Position numbers and translations under genes: made by a program. DNA of 64,000 nt from Brevibacterium sanguinis (lineage in GTDB: Bacteria; Actinomycetota; Actinomycetes; Actinomycetales; Brevibacteriaceae), in assembly GCF_003315415.1 (NCBI RefSeq), contig NZ_QNSB01000006.1:62001-126000 (forward strand), read 5' to 3'. Below the pieces are notes generated by a model, which worked only from the letters and a program-made list of their open reading frames with translations, ran no database searches and was not told the origin of the DNA. Below, piece by piece: positions 16,686-25,049 of this stretch. Each line of letters begins with the position of its first letter. The first letter of the stretch is position 1.

Positions 16686-17828
16686 TCAGCTGGCGAACGC
16701 CCTCCGGATCTCCTCGTGAGGCAGTGCGAAGCTGGCATGGCCATCGCGACCGGCGAGATCGCGGGCGGCAACCAGGGCGTTGAGCACGGACTCCTCTGTC
16801 GCCTCGACCACGGCCGCATAGAACGGGTCGATACCGCCCCAGGCGAGATGCTCGACAGTGTCGATGGTGCCGGCCGGAGTGCCCATCCGGGAGTGCAGTC
16901 GGCCCTCATTGGCGGTGGAGAACGCGAGGAAGATGTCGCCGGAGAAATGACTGCCGGTGGTCCCGGTGCGGGCGAGCCCGAGAGGCACCCGTCGCGCCAG
17001 TGCCTGGCACTGGATGGGGAGCAGCGGAGCATCGGTGGCGACGATGACGATGACGCTGCCCGCTCCGGCCACGGCTCTCCGCGCCGAGGCGGTCTCCTCC
17101 TGGAACCAGTTCGTCGACTCCATCGGGCTGGGTGCGGCCGACATCCTGCCCAGAGGCCTGCCATTGACGCGGAGTTCCCTGCGGGCCCCGAAGTTCGCCT
17201 GCACGAGCACCCCGACGGTCCACTCCCGGTCGCCAGAGGTCACCACGCGTGAGGCGGTGCCGGTGCCGCCCTTGAATCCGTAGCAGTTCATTCCGGTGCC
17301 GCCGCCGACATTGCCTTCGGCCACTCGGCCGCCGGCTGCGGCGTCGAGGGCGGCTTCGGCGTGCTCCGGGGAGACCGTATCGGCATTGATCGAGTTGAGA
17401 TAACCGTCCCAGGTCTCGCCGACGACCGGCAGCATCCACTGTGCGGCCGCCTCGGGGTGGTGGCGGGCCATCCAGCGGTCGATACCGCAGTGGACCGCAC
17501 CGACCGCGTGCGAATTGGTGATCCCGATCGGAGTCTGCAGCTGTCCGGCTTCGTCGATCCAGGCCCTCCCGGTCAGCTCGCCGTTGCCGTTGAGCACGGA
17601 CACGCCGGCCGCACAGGGCCGGGCGGCGGCTTCGCGTCCTCTCGGCAGGATCACGGTGACGCCGGTCCGGGCGACGACCGGAGAGTCCTCGATGATCGTC
17701 GCGTACCCCACCTGCAGACCCGGCACATCAGTGATCGCATTCCACTTCCCCGGCTGCCCATCGAGGTCCATGCCGAGATCACGGGCGCGGGGGCCGTCGG
17801 CTGCGGGGAGGTCCGAGATATCAGTCAT
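16686..17828 (-). CDS. P1-family (DmpA-like) aminopeptidase / beta-peptidyl aminopeptidase
   Basis: A 380-aa N-terminal-nucleophile hydrolase. The family self-cleaves before a Ser that becomes the nucleophile; here this is Ser258 in AGAGSVIVIVATDAPL, and the oxyanion-hole and substrate region is GNVGGGTGMNCYGFKGGTGT (172-191). Products are an alpha chain of about 257 residues and a beta chain of about 123. Relatives remove D-amino acids, beta-amino acids or L-residues from short peptides, amides and esters. No signal peptide is seen. The gene overlaps tetR by 8 nt and belongs with the permease, which suggests uptake and hydrolysis of an unusual peptide or amide. Confidence 0.9.
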   Translation of the reverse strand: MTDISDLPAADGPRARDLGMDLDGQPGKWNAITDVPGLQVGYATIIEDSPVVARTGVTVILPRGREAAARPCAAGVSVLNGNGELTGRAWIDEAGQLQTPIGITNSHAVGAVHCGIDRWMARHHPEAAAQWMLPVVGETWDGYLNSINADTVSPEHAEAALDAAAGGRVAEGNVGGGTGMNCYGFKGGTGTASRVVTSGDREWTVGVLVQANFGARRELRVNGRPLGRMSAAPSPMESTNWFQEETASARRAVAGAGSVIVIVATDAPLLPIQCQALARRVPLGLARTGTTGSHFSGDIFLAFSTANEGRLHSRMGTPAGTIDTVEHLAWGGIDPFYAAVVEATEESVLNALVAARDLAGRDGHASFALPHEEIRRAFAS

Positions 17829-18441
17829 GGGCCGCGTCCTTGGCGTCGGGGGTCAGGGAGACGTCGAGAGCGACCTCTGCGAATGCGAGGGTGTTCGCGA
17901 AGTATCGCTCGCGTTGCCAGTTGTCGGGATCGAGGAGGTAGAGGTCGTAGGCATCCTCGAGTGCGACGAGGTTCTGCGCGATCGCCTCGACGTCCATCCG
18001 GGGACGGAACTCGCCGAGTGCGGTGCCCACCTGGATGATCGTCGAGTAGAGAGCGACCTGCCGTTCGAGGAGCACGGTGATGTGCGTTCTCAGGTGGGGA
18101 CGTTCGCGGAGAATCGCCGATGCTTCGTACACGACGCGCAGATCGTCGCTGATCGTCTCCGGAATGCCAGCGTCGATGGTCGCGCGCAAGCGCGAAGTCG
18201 GATCGGCATGCTGCTCGGCCAACTGCCTGCGGCGGTCGATGAACTCATCGATCGCACCGCGGATCGCGGTCTCCAGCAAGGCATCGAAGCTGTCGAAATG
18301 GTAGAGGACGCTGCCGACGCTCACCTGTGCCCGCGCGGCGACGGCCCGGACGCTGACTCCGGAGAACCCGTGCTCGCCGATGACCTGACTGGTCGCTCGC
18401 AGCAGATCCTGGCGCTTCTGCTCACGTTTGGTCGGCGTCAC
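17821..18441 (-). CDS. TetR-family regulator
   Basis: 206 aa from the GTG at 18441, whose first base pairs overlap the permease stop (GTGA). The N-terminal helix-turn-helix is typical (LLRATSQVIGEHGFSGVSVRAVAARAQVS then VLYHFDS), followed by an all-helical ligand domain. It is embedded between the permease and DmpA genes with overlaps on both sides, so it probably represses its own operon and senses the transported compound or hydrolysis product. The region 20016-20050 upstream of the permease is the natural operator. Confidence 0.9.
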   Translation of the reverse strand: MTPTKREQKRQDLLRATSQVIGEHGFSGVSVRAVAARAQVSVGSVLYHFDSFDALLETAIRGAIDEFIDRRRQLAEQHADPTSRLRATIDAGIPETISDDLRVVYEASAILRERPHLRTHITVLLERQVALYSTIIQVGTALGEFRPRMDVEAIAQNLVALEDAYDLYLLDPDNWQRERYFANTLAFAEVALDVSLTPDAKDAAHD

Positions 18442-19973
18442 TGTCTCGCTTCCGATTCGATCGATCCCGGCCCGGAGGCGGGGTCGGCTGCTGCGGTCGA
18501 GTCCTTCTCGGGCCGAGAGTCCGCTTCGGCAGCGGCCGATCGTCCGAGTGCAGCATACCGTTCGGGAGCTCGGCGTCTCATCACCAGCCCCACTCCGATG
18601 CCGAAGCCGAAGATCACCGGGATGCTGGCGATCATCACGCCGTTCACTGGTCCCTCCGTTCCCGAGACGAGATCGAAGTTGAGCACGATCACTGCGAAGG
18701 CCGTCAGCAGTCCGAGGGCACCGAGGACCGGCGCCACGAGCACTCGCCAGACGGGGTACCCTCTGCGGTCCTTGGCGAAGAAGCCGATGACGGAGACCGC
18801 GGCGATCCCCTGGGCGAAGATCAGACCGGCGACGCCGATGGCGTAGGTCCACAGTCCGATGCCGAGGAACGGGTCGGCCCCCAGCAGTGCGGCGACGATG
18901 ATCGGGAGGAACGAGATCACCGTCAGGGAAAGGCTGGCCACGTGCGGGGAATGCGTCCGCCGGTGGGTGCGGGAGAGGGCCTTCGGCAACAGTCGTTCCC
19001 GACCGAGGGAGAACAGGTAGCGGGCACAGGCATTGTGGAAGGCAAGTGTGCAGGCGAAGAAGCTCGTGACAATGAGGATCTCCATGACGACCGTCGCCCA
19101 TGTCCCCAGAGAGTCGGTGCCGGCGACGAACATCATCTCCTCGAACCCTTCGGAACTGGCGAAGGCGATGACTCCCTCCACGCCGAACGCCACTGTGAGG
19201 GACCAGAAGGTGAAGGCGTAGAAGACCGCGAGGAAGGCGATCGCAATGTACGTGGCCCGGGGCACGCTGCGCCGAGAATCGCGAGCCTCCTCGGAATAGA
19301 TGACGGTGCCCTCGAACCCGAGGAACGCACCGAATCCGAAGACGAAGAGCGCACTCGCCCCGGCGGCGAAGAAGACGTTGCTCGGGTCGAATGAAGCTGC
19401 AGTGGCCGCAGCGATGTTCGAACCGTTCTGTGCGATGACGGCGATGGAGATGATGAGAAGAATGGCGATCTCGAGGGTGAGGAGAACGGCGAGTACTCTG
19501 GCGCCGACGTCGATGCGACGGTATCCGAGTATCCCGACGATGAGGATCGAGAGACAGCTCCAGATTCCCCAAGGCACCTCGACGCCGAACAGGTTGGAGA
19601 AGGTGAGCTCGGCGTAGAAGCCGAGGAGGGCGAAGAAGCAGATGCAGAGGAAGCCGTAGGCGACGATGGTGACGAAGGCGACGCCGATTCCGATCGGTTT
19701 CCCGAGACCGGCGGCGGCATAGGCGTAGAAGGCACCGGTGTTGCGGACGAAACGCGACATGGCGGTGAATCCGATCGCGAAGAGGATGAGCACCACCCCG
19801 CTGGCGAGCATCGCCCCCGGGGCACCGATCCCACCGACGAGGAATGCCAACGGCGCTGAACTCACCGCGACGGTCAACGGTGCCGCCGCGGAGACGACGA
19901 AGAAGACGATGTCGACGGTGCGCAGCCTGCCCGACGCAAGCGATTCCGTGTCCACTGTTCGATGACTTGTCAT
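18438..19973 (-). CDS. APC-superfamily amino-acid/polyamine-type permease
   Basis: 511 aa and about 12 TM helices. The first-helix motif VVSAAAPLTVAVSSAP and the GFEGTVIYSEEARDSRRSVPRAT loop are typical of the actinobacterial APC branch. A hydrophilic Ala/Ser/Glu-rich C-terminal tail follows residue 480. It is the first gene of an operon with tetR and the DmpA-type peptidase, so its likely cargo is a small peptide, amide or non-standard amino acid that the peptidase processes. Confidence 0.9.
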   Translation of the reverse strand: MTSHRTVDTESLASGRLRTVDIVFFVVSAAAPLTVAVSSAPLAFLVGGIGAPGAMLASGVVLILFAIGFTAMSRFVRNTGAFYAYAAAGLGKPIGIGVAFVTIVAYGFLCICFFALLGFYAELTFSNLFGVEVPWGIWSCLSILIVGILGYRRIDVGARVLAVLLTLEIAILLIISIAVIAQNGSNIAAATAASFDPSNVFFAAGASALFVFGFGAFLGFEGTVIYSEEARDSRRSVPRATYIAIAFLAVFYAFTFWSLTVAFGVEGVIAFASSEGFEEMMFVAGTDSLGTWATVVMEILIVTSFFACTLAFHNACARYLFSLGRERLLPKALSRTHRRTHSPHVASLSLTVISFLPIIVAALLGADPFLGIGLWTYAIGVAGLIFAQGIAAVSVIGFFAKDRRGYPVWRVLVAPVLGALGLLTAFAVIVLNFDLVSGTEGPVNGVMIASIPVIFGFGIGVGLVMRRRAPERYAALGRSAAAEADSRPEKDSTAAADPASGPGSIESEARQ

Positions 19974-20015
19974 GGCTGTCCCTTCAGCGGCACTCCGTCG
20001 TGCCGCACATCACCT

Positions 20016-20050
20016 TTGAACAACTGTACGGAAGTTAACCAACTATTCAA
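20016..20050 (-). promoter_or_regulatory. Candidate promoter/operator of the permease-tetR-dmpA operon
   Basis: On the minus strand, TTGAAT (20050-20045) and TACAGT, separated by 16 nt, resemble -35 and -10 elements. The spacer contains GTTAAC, and AGTT/AACT arms flank it (20033-20044). Outer TTGAA arms at 20016-20020 and 20046-20050 are inverted. A TetR protein bound here would cover the promoter. Confidence 0.4.
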
Positions 20051-20178
20051 GAGCTTTGGGCATGTTCACTCGAAGAGTTCCATGAACACGCGTTCAAGTC
20101 TGCCTTCGTTCGCCCGGCAGCACTCCCCTCGGATCCCCACCTGCTCCCGAAATCGGCGCCTCGCCTCGCAGTCGATGT

Positions 20179-20240
20179 CGGTTCACGTTCGGTGCCGGCG
20201 TTCGGACTCGCACCCGGACGCCGGCACCGAACGTGAACCG
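20179..20240. terminator. 23-bp perfect hairpin downstream of the SSS symporter
   Basis: Arms 20179-20201 and 20218-20240 are perfectly complementary over 23 bp with a 16-nt loop. The structure begins 7 nt after the symporter stop codon. It lacks a U-tract, as is common in GC-rich actinobacteria. It probably ends the symporter transcript and insulates the permease promoter. Confidence 0.75.
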
Positions 20241-20246
20241 GAACGG

Positions 20247-21737
20247 CTAGACGGCGGCGGTCTCACCCCGGCGCGGGCCTTCACCATGGTCCTCGTCAGC
20301 GCCTCGGCGACCTCCGGAGAGGAACGCATCGGCCTTCGCGTACTCGGGCGTGGTCGCCAGGGACACTCCGACGTAGAGGGCGAGACTGATGCCGAGTCCG
20401 ATGAGCACACGGGTCACCGCGCCCTCGGCCCAGAAGTGCGGGAGGCCGACGCCGAGTTCGATGAGGAATCCGTAGACGATGAAGCCGCCTCCTCCGATGA
20501 TCGAGGCGATCGCCCCGGCGGAGTTCGCACGGCGCCAGAAGAAGCCGAGGACCAGCGGGAAGAACACGCCTGCGGCGAGCATCTCGGAGGCGAGCGCCAG
20601 GAGCTTGAGTGCGCTCGGCAACTGGACGGAGACGATGAACCCGATCACTGCGGCGACCACGGTGCCGACCCGGGCGATCCACACCTTCTGCTTCTCACTC
20701 GCCCCGCCGCGCATGGCCTTCGTCGTCAGCTCGGTGAGGTAGAGGGAGGAGAGATTGAGGGTCGTGCAGATCGTCGACATGATCGCTGCGGCGATGCCGA
20801 TGAACACGATGACGCCGAAGATCGGCAGGAAGTGGCTGGTCGCCAGGGTCGCGACGATGCCCTCCTCCGGCGGTTCGTCGAAGGCCGCGATCGAGGCGAT
20901 GCCGGTGAACACGACGAGGAAGTACAGCGGGATGAAGTAGACCATCGCATGCGCGCTGACCTTGCGGGCCTCACGCGGGGACTTCGTCGCCTGCAGACGC
21001 TGCCAGGCGGCGGGGTCGATCGTGAACGCGAGGCCGAAGGCGATGATGTAGCCGAGGTTGGGGCCGAAGCCCTCCCACAGGTTGAGGAACGCGGCGTCGC
21101 GCTTGGCCTCGATCGTCGTGAGGATCGCGTCAGGACCGCCGGAGACGATGACCGCCCCGACGAATGTGACAATGAGGCCGACCATGAAGAACGCGAACTG
21201 CGCGGTCTCGGTGAGCACCACGGCCCGGAACCCGCCGATCATCGCGTAGAGGAGGGAGAAGACGATGCCGATGGCCACGCCGAACGCGAAGCTGATGTTG
21301 AAGAAGACCATGAAGAACAGGCCGAGCGCCACCATCTGGCTCGCACCCCACACCATGAGGTAGACGGCCGTGACGATCGAGAGTACGGTGCCCGCAGTCC
21401 TGTTGTAGCGGGTCGTCATGATGCCGTCCTGCGACAGCGCACCGGCGCGACGGATCACCGGCCCGAGGGCGAACAGGGCGATGACGGCGATGACGGTGGG
21501 CCCACCGAGCACCCACCACGAACCCATTCCCTGCGTGTTGGCCTCATCGACGGAGATGAGCGCGGAGTTCCCGCCGTACCAGGTGGCGACGAACGCCATC
21601 GCCAGCATCCACGCCGGCATGACATTGCCGCCGAGGAAGTAGTCGGATTCGGTGTCGGTGCGCCGCTTGTACAGCGCGACCCCGAGCAGGATGAGGAAGT
21701 AGGCGGCGAGGGCGCCGATGAGCCAGTACGGAGACAT
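20247..21737 (-). CDS. Sodium:solute symporter (SSS family)
   Basis: 496 aa with about 13 TM helices. N-terminal features YFLGGNVMPAWMLAMAFVATWYGG and the GGFRAVVLTETAQF segment match the SSS family (sodium-driven uptake of solutes such as proline, pantothenate or monocarboxylates). The substrate cannot be read from the sequence. A charged Gly/Asp/Glu/Arg tail ends the protein. It is a single-gene unit, with a 145-bp gap upstream to the DoxX-like gene and a strong hairpin downstream. Confidence 0.9.
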   Translation of the reverse strand: MSPYWLIGALAAYFLILLGVALYKRRTDTESDYFLGGNVMPAWMLAMAFVATWYGGNSALISVDEANTQGMGSWWVLGGPTVIAVIALFALGPVIRRAGALSQDGIMTTRYNRTAGTVLSIVTAVYLMVWGASQMVALGLFFMVFFNISFAFGVAIGIVFSLLYAMIGGFRAVVLTETAQFAFFMVGLIVTFVGAVIVSGGPDAILTTIEAKRDAAFLNLWEGFGPNLGYIIAFGLAFTIDPAAWQRLQATKSPREARKVSAHAMVYFIPLYFLVVFTGIASIAAFDEPPEEGIVATLATSHFLPIFGVIVFIGIAAAIMSTICTTLNLSSLYLTELTTKAMRGGASEKQKVWIARVGTVVAAVIGFIVSVQLPSALKLLALASEMLAAGVFFPLVLGFFWRRANSAGAIASIIGGGGFIVYGFLIELGVGLPHFWAEGAVTRVLIGLGISLALYVGVSLATTPEYAKADAFLSGGRRGADEDHGEGPRRGETAAV

Positions 21738-21882
21738 CGTTGTTTCCTTCTCTCGAGGACTTCTGTCGACCGAAATCCTCGGGAACTCTCCGCGTTGAGA
21801 GACCGCTCTGCTGGACCTCGGCTGTCCTCACTCTTCGACACCTGGGCCTGGGGCCTCAACAGCCGTTCTCAGGCGTTGGGAA

Positions 21883-22290
21883 TCAGCTCTTCGACCCTCC
21901 CGAGAGCATCAGCGAAGTGCCGATCGCCACCAGCCAGGTGTCCTTGGCCAGCGGGATTCCCTCCTGCGAAGGGCGGATGCCGTCGTCCTCGGTCATGCCA
22001 TCGATGGCGAAGTAGTTGGCGACGAGCCCGGAGGCGAACGTCGTCAGGGCGGCACCGGCGATCCGCGTCGGAACGAAGGGACACAGCAGTGCCGCGCCGA
22101 CCGCGATCTCCCCATAGGAGAGGAACTTCCCGAACTGGGCAGGCGACATCTTCTTGACCATGGGGACGCCGTTGGCGGCCGTGTCCTGCAGACCCTTGGC
22201 CGTCTCCTCGTCCATGCCGAGCTTGCCGATGCCGGAATTGAGGATGAAAGCGCCCGGGATTGCACGCAGTACTGCGGTGTTGAGCTTCAT
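21883..22290 (-). CDS. DoxX-like small membrane protein
   Basis: 135 aa with predicted hydrophobic helices at roughly 50-70, 75-95 and 115-132. The N-terminal FILNSGIGKLGM and FLSYGEIAVGAALL segments resemble DoxX/DoxD-family proteins, whose actinobacterial members are mostly uncharacterised and sometimes linked to redox stress. It diverges from the iron-sulfur reductase gene across 242 bp. Functional assignment beyond the fold is not supported. Confidence 0.65.
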   Translation of the reverse strand: MKLNTAVLRAIPGAFILNSGIGKLGMDEETAKGLQDTAANGVPMVKKMSPAQFGKFLSYGEIAVGAALLCPFVPTRIAGAALTTFASGLVANYFAIDGMTEDDGIRPSQEGIPLAKDTWLVAIGTSLMLSGGSKS

Positions 22291-22532
22291 GTCCCTCTCC
22301 TTCGTGCAGTGATGGCTTCCGGTTCAAGACTAGTCTCGCCCGCATCGGATGCGCCACCGACTTTCAGGCCCACCATCCGCTTCCGATTCCCGCGGATTGA
22401 GAACTGCTGTGGCCCGCACGGTCCGGACGGATCCACACTGGGACCACTGAGCGGCCCGGGCTGGCGTCTCGGAGCCGAAACGACCGAGAGTCTCGAACCC
22501 TGTCCAGGGCAGGGATGCAGGGAAGAGGACCA

Positions 22533-23726
22533 ATGACGGCAACTATGCTGGGCAGCGTATCGATCGGCGCCTTCGACGGCGTGAGCCTCGACATGCTCAT
22601 CCGTCAGGGTTTCCGACCCGTCCCGATCACGCGGACCCAGCAGGTGGCCCCTGATGTCCTCCTCGTCGAGCTCTCCCCCGCCGAGGCGACCGCCTCCTTC
22701 CCGCCCGGCTCCCACCTCGAGGTGGCCGTCCCCCTCCCCGACGGCCCGGCGATCCGCCTTTATTCGCTGGTCACCCAGGTGGGTGCCGGCGAGCCCACCG
22801 GCCCGGGTGAAGGATCGGGCGTGCTCCGAATCGCGATCCTGCGCGAGGCCGCCGGCAGGGGCGGCTCCGCCTGGCTGCACGAGCACCTTCCCACCTGCAC
22901 CTCCCTGCTTGTTCGCGGGCCCCGGGACACCTTCGGCTACCGAGGTGACACCCCGACCTTCTTCGTCGCCGGCGGGATCGGGATCACACCGATCACGGTC
23001 ATGGTCGCGGCAGCCGCCGAGGCGGGGATCGACTGGCATCTGCTCTACGTGGGACGCCGACTGGAGTCGATGGCCTTCGCCGAGGACCTCGCCCGCACCT
23101 ACGGGACAGACAGAGTCAGCATCCACACCACGGCCGAATCCGGCCGTCCCGATGTCGTCGCCGCGGTCCGCGAGTGGAGCGCCGAGGTGGGAGCACCGGT
23201 CACCGTCTGCACGTGCGGGCCGGTTCCTCTCATGCGCGCTCTCGACATCGGATTCGCCGACGATCCCGCGATCACGGTCATCAGCGAGGACTTCGACAGC
23301 GACGTGAGCCCGCCGGGGTCGACAGCCCCCGGCGTCGTCACCACCGGCTCAGCCGCCCGTTCTCCCGTGCTCGGCTCGCCGAGCGGCACCACCTCGACGG
23401 CTTCCTTCCGGACCGCCGACGCGGCGAATTCCCCGCGAACGACCGCCTCAGCCGGCACGGACCAGCCCTTCGTCGTCGAGCTCGGCGACGGGTCCGAGGT
23501 CGACGTCCCACCCGGCTGTTCGATCATCGAGGCCCTCGGCCAGGCGGGCATCCGTACGCTGAGCTCGTGTCAGAAGGGCACGTGCGGCACGTGCGAGACG
23601 GTGATCCTCGACGGTGAGGCCGACCATCGCGACTCGGTCCTCTCCCCCGAGGAGCATGCCGCCCAGGAGACGATGATGATCTGCGTCTCGCGCGCCTGCG
23701 GCCCACGGATCACGCTCGACCTCTGA
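22533..23726 (+). CDS. PDR/VanB-type oxidoreductase with C-terminal [2Fe-2S] ferredoxin domain
   Basis: 397 aa from the ATG at 22533, which has GGAAGAGG 4-5 nt upstream. Order: flavin-binding barrel (RLYSLV motif), NAD-binding domain (FFVAGGIGITPI), then a plant-type ferredoxin whose ligands are in SSCQKGTCGTCE plus a distal Cys in MMICVSRA. This is the phthalate dioxygenase reductase layout, passing electrons from NADH to an oxygenase. Unusually, a Ser/Thr/Ala/Pro linker of about 65 residues separates the NAD and ferredoxin domains. No Rieske oxygenase or P450 lies adjacent, so the partner is elsewhere. Confidence 0.9.
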   Translation: MTATMLGSVSIGAFDGVSLDMLIRQGFRPVPITRTQQVAPDVLLVELSPAEATASFPPGSHLEVAVPLPDGPAIRLYSLVTQVGAGEPTGPGEGSGVLRIAILREAAGRGGSAWLHEHLPTCTSLLVRGPRDTFGYRGDTPTFFVAGGIGITPITVMVAAAAEAGIDWHLLYVGRRLESMAFAEDLARTYGTDRVSIHTTAESGRPDVVAAVREWSAEVGAPVTVCTCGPVPLMRALDIGFADDPAITVISEDFDSDVSPPGSTAPGVVTTGSAARSPVLGSPSGTTSTASFRTADAANSPRTTASAGTDQPFVVELGDGSEVDVPPGCSIIEALGQAGIRTLSSCQKGTCGTCETVILDGEADHRDSVLSPEEHAAQETMMICVSRACGPRITLDL

Positions 23727-23795
23727 CTCGTCGCTCTCCGGCACCTGTCGCGTTTCTCCAATCCTCGCCCTTGCCGAGGCGTCGATAATGCATTC

Positions 23796-24200
23796 ATGAC
23801 GACCAACTACACGAACACATTCATCAAGGTGGCGCAGGACTCCGCGCTGGCTTCGCCCAAGGTGCCCACTCCCCGGGAGAAGCCGTCGATCGCTCAGCTC
23901 CAGTACGAGCTGCTCATCGATGCCCCCTACACGATGACGTCCGACGACCTCCTGTTCGAGGTCCACGCGATCCGGAACGGCTTGGGCGACGAGGAGCGCG
24001 AGACTGCACGCGAAGAGTTCTTCTCCAGGTCACAGGCATGCCTGCGCGCCTCGCCCCTGCCGAAGACCCACGGGTGGGGCATCCACCATGACGGTTCCAG
24101 CCGGATCGCCCTGGTCCCGATCGGCAGTGAGGAGTACCGTCACCTCAGTGAGGACACTGCGCTCACCCAGGTCCACGCGATGCGCTCGAAACGAGCGTGA
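23796..24200 (+). CDS. DUF6157-family protein
   Basis: 134 aa. The pattern NYTNTFIKVAQD near the start, IAQLQYELLIDAPYTMTSDDLLFEV in the middle and CLRASPLPKTHGWGIHHD towards the end matches my memory of the uncharacterised DUF6157 family, found in bacteria and fungi and strongly conserved in these three blocks. It is soluble, with no signal. It ends one base before the convergent amidohydrolase stop. The invariant Cys and His-His pair could bind a metal or act catalytically, but no function is known. Confidence 0.78.
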   Translation: MTTNYTNTFIKVAQDSALASPKVPTPREKPSIAQLQYELLIDAPYTMTSDDLLFEVHAIRNGLGDEERETAREEFFSRSQACLRASPLPKTHGWGIHHDGSSRIALVPIGSEEYRHLSEDTALTQVHAMRSKRA

Positions 24201-24201
24201 G

Positions 24202-24987
24202 TCACGTCGTCGGCTGGAGTTCCGGCCTCTTCGCCCACTCCCAGGCACCGGCGGCAGCGTTTTCGAATCGAGTATGGGGCCAATCGCTTCCGAACACCAA
24301 CCGGGTGAATCCACGGTCGAGCAGCTGCCGGAGAAACGCGTCGGCGAAACCTTTCGGCGAACGATAGCGCCCGGATGCTTTCACCCACAGATGATCTAGT
24401 CCGACCAATCGAGACAGGGGATGGACATCGAGGTCCGGATCATCCGGCAGCCCGAGGTGGTCGATGACCACGCGACAGGGAAGACCTTCGATCACGTGTT
24501 CGAGTTCGGCAAGCCTCTCGGCCTTCGCTTGAATCTCGAGGTGCCAACCAAGGCTCCTCATGCGCGACAGGAATTCCACCCATCTCTCGGTGTTCAGATC
24601 AGGCGCATTCACGCCGATGAGGTTGAGGCGGACTCCGCGTATCCCGATCCGGTGCCACTCATCGAGGTCGGTACACGTCATGAACGGATCGCTGTCGTCG
24701 ACGACCGCCACTCCTCGCAATCTGCCCGGATCGAAGGACAGAGTCTCAAGCAGCAGCGAGTTATCAACGCCGAGGAAGCTCGGCTGGACAAGTGTGCCCC
24801 AGTCAAGACCGTGGCGACCAAGCATGTCTATATACTCGTCGACACTGGCGTCGTAATCAGGAACATACCTCGGATTCGCCGTCGCGCTCAGTCTTGCGTG
24901 GAAGATATGAGCGTGATAGTCACCGGCCCCTGGCCGCGGTGGGTCGAAGAGGAACTCTCCCGTCGAAAGCCTGTTCATCGAAGTCAT
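24202..24987 (-). CDS. Amidohydrolase-2 family (TIM-barrel) hydrolase or lactonase
   Basis: 261 aa. The N-terminal DYHAHIF corresponds to the metal-binding HxH of the amidohydrolase superfamily. VVIDHLG and LVFGSDWPHTRF near the C-terminus supply further His/Asp ligands, as in 2-pyrone-4,6-dicarboxylate lactonase and related decarboxylases or lactonases. The DNA is less GC-rich than its neighbours and codon choice is less biased. It diverges from a gntR-transporter operon sharing an operator-like dyad, suggesting one pathway: uptake of a carboxylate lactone or dicarboxylate and its hydrolysis. Confidence 0.83.
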   Translation of the reverse strand: MTSMNRLSTGEFLFDPPRPGAGDYHAHIFHARLSATANPRYVPDYDASVDEYIDMLGRHGLDWGTLVQPSFLGVDNSLLLETLSFDPGRLRGVAVVDDSDPFMTCTDLDEWHRIGIRGVRLNLIGVNAPDLNTERWVEFLSRMRSLGWHLEIQAKAERLAELEHVIEGLPCRVVIDHLGLPDDPDLDVHPLSRLVGLDHLWVKASGRYRSPKGFADAFLRQLLDRGFTRLVFGSDWPHTRFENAAAGAWEWAKRPELQPTT

Positions 24988-25007
24988 ACCGTGACTCTAC
25001 CGAGCCA

Positions 25008-25039
25008 ATTGCTATAAAGCTATAGACCTATACAGCAAT
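25008..25039. promoter_or_regulatory. Operator-like dyad in the amidohydrolase/gntR intergenic region
   Basis: Inverted arms ATTGCTATA (25008-25016) and TATACAGCAAT (25029-25039), with an internal AT-rich repeat of CTATA. On the minus strand the centre reads GGTCTATAGC, close to the GTCTAnAC-type core bound by HutC-subfamily GntR proteins. It lies between the two divergent starts, so the GntR protein encoded alongside probably controls both directions. Confidence 0.55.
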
Positions 25040-25049
25040 CTGCGCTAGT

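Noticed and set aside
17821..19572. 583-codon version of the TetR protein
   Set aside because: The N-terminal 377 residues are an Arg/His/Ser-rich image of the overlapping permease gene in another frame; the TetR domain starts at the GTG at 18441.
20262..22157. Very long plus-strand frame opposite the SSS symporter and DoxX-like genes
   Set aside because: The product is an Asp/Glu/Arg/His-rich string, the antisense image of hydrophobic helices; the minus strand encodes clear SSS motifs.
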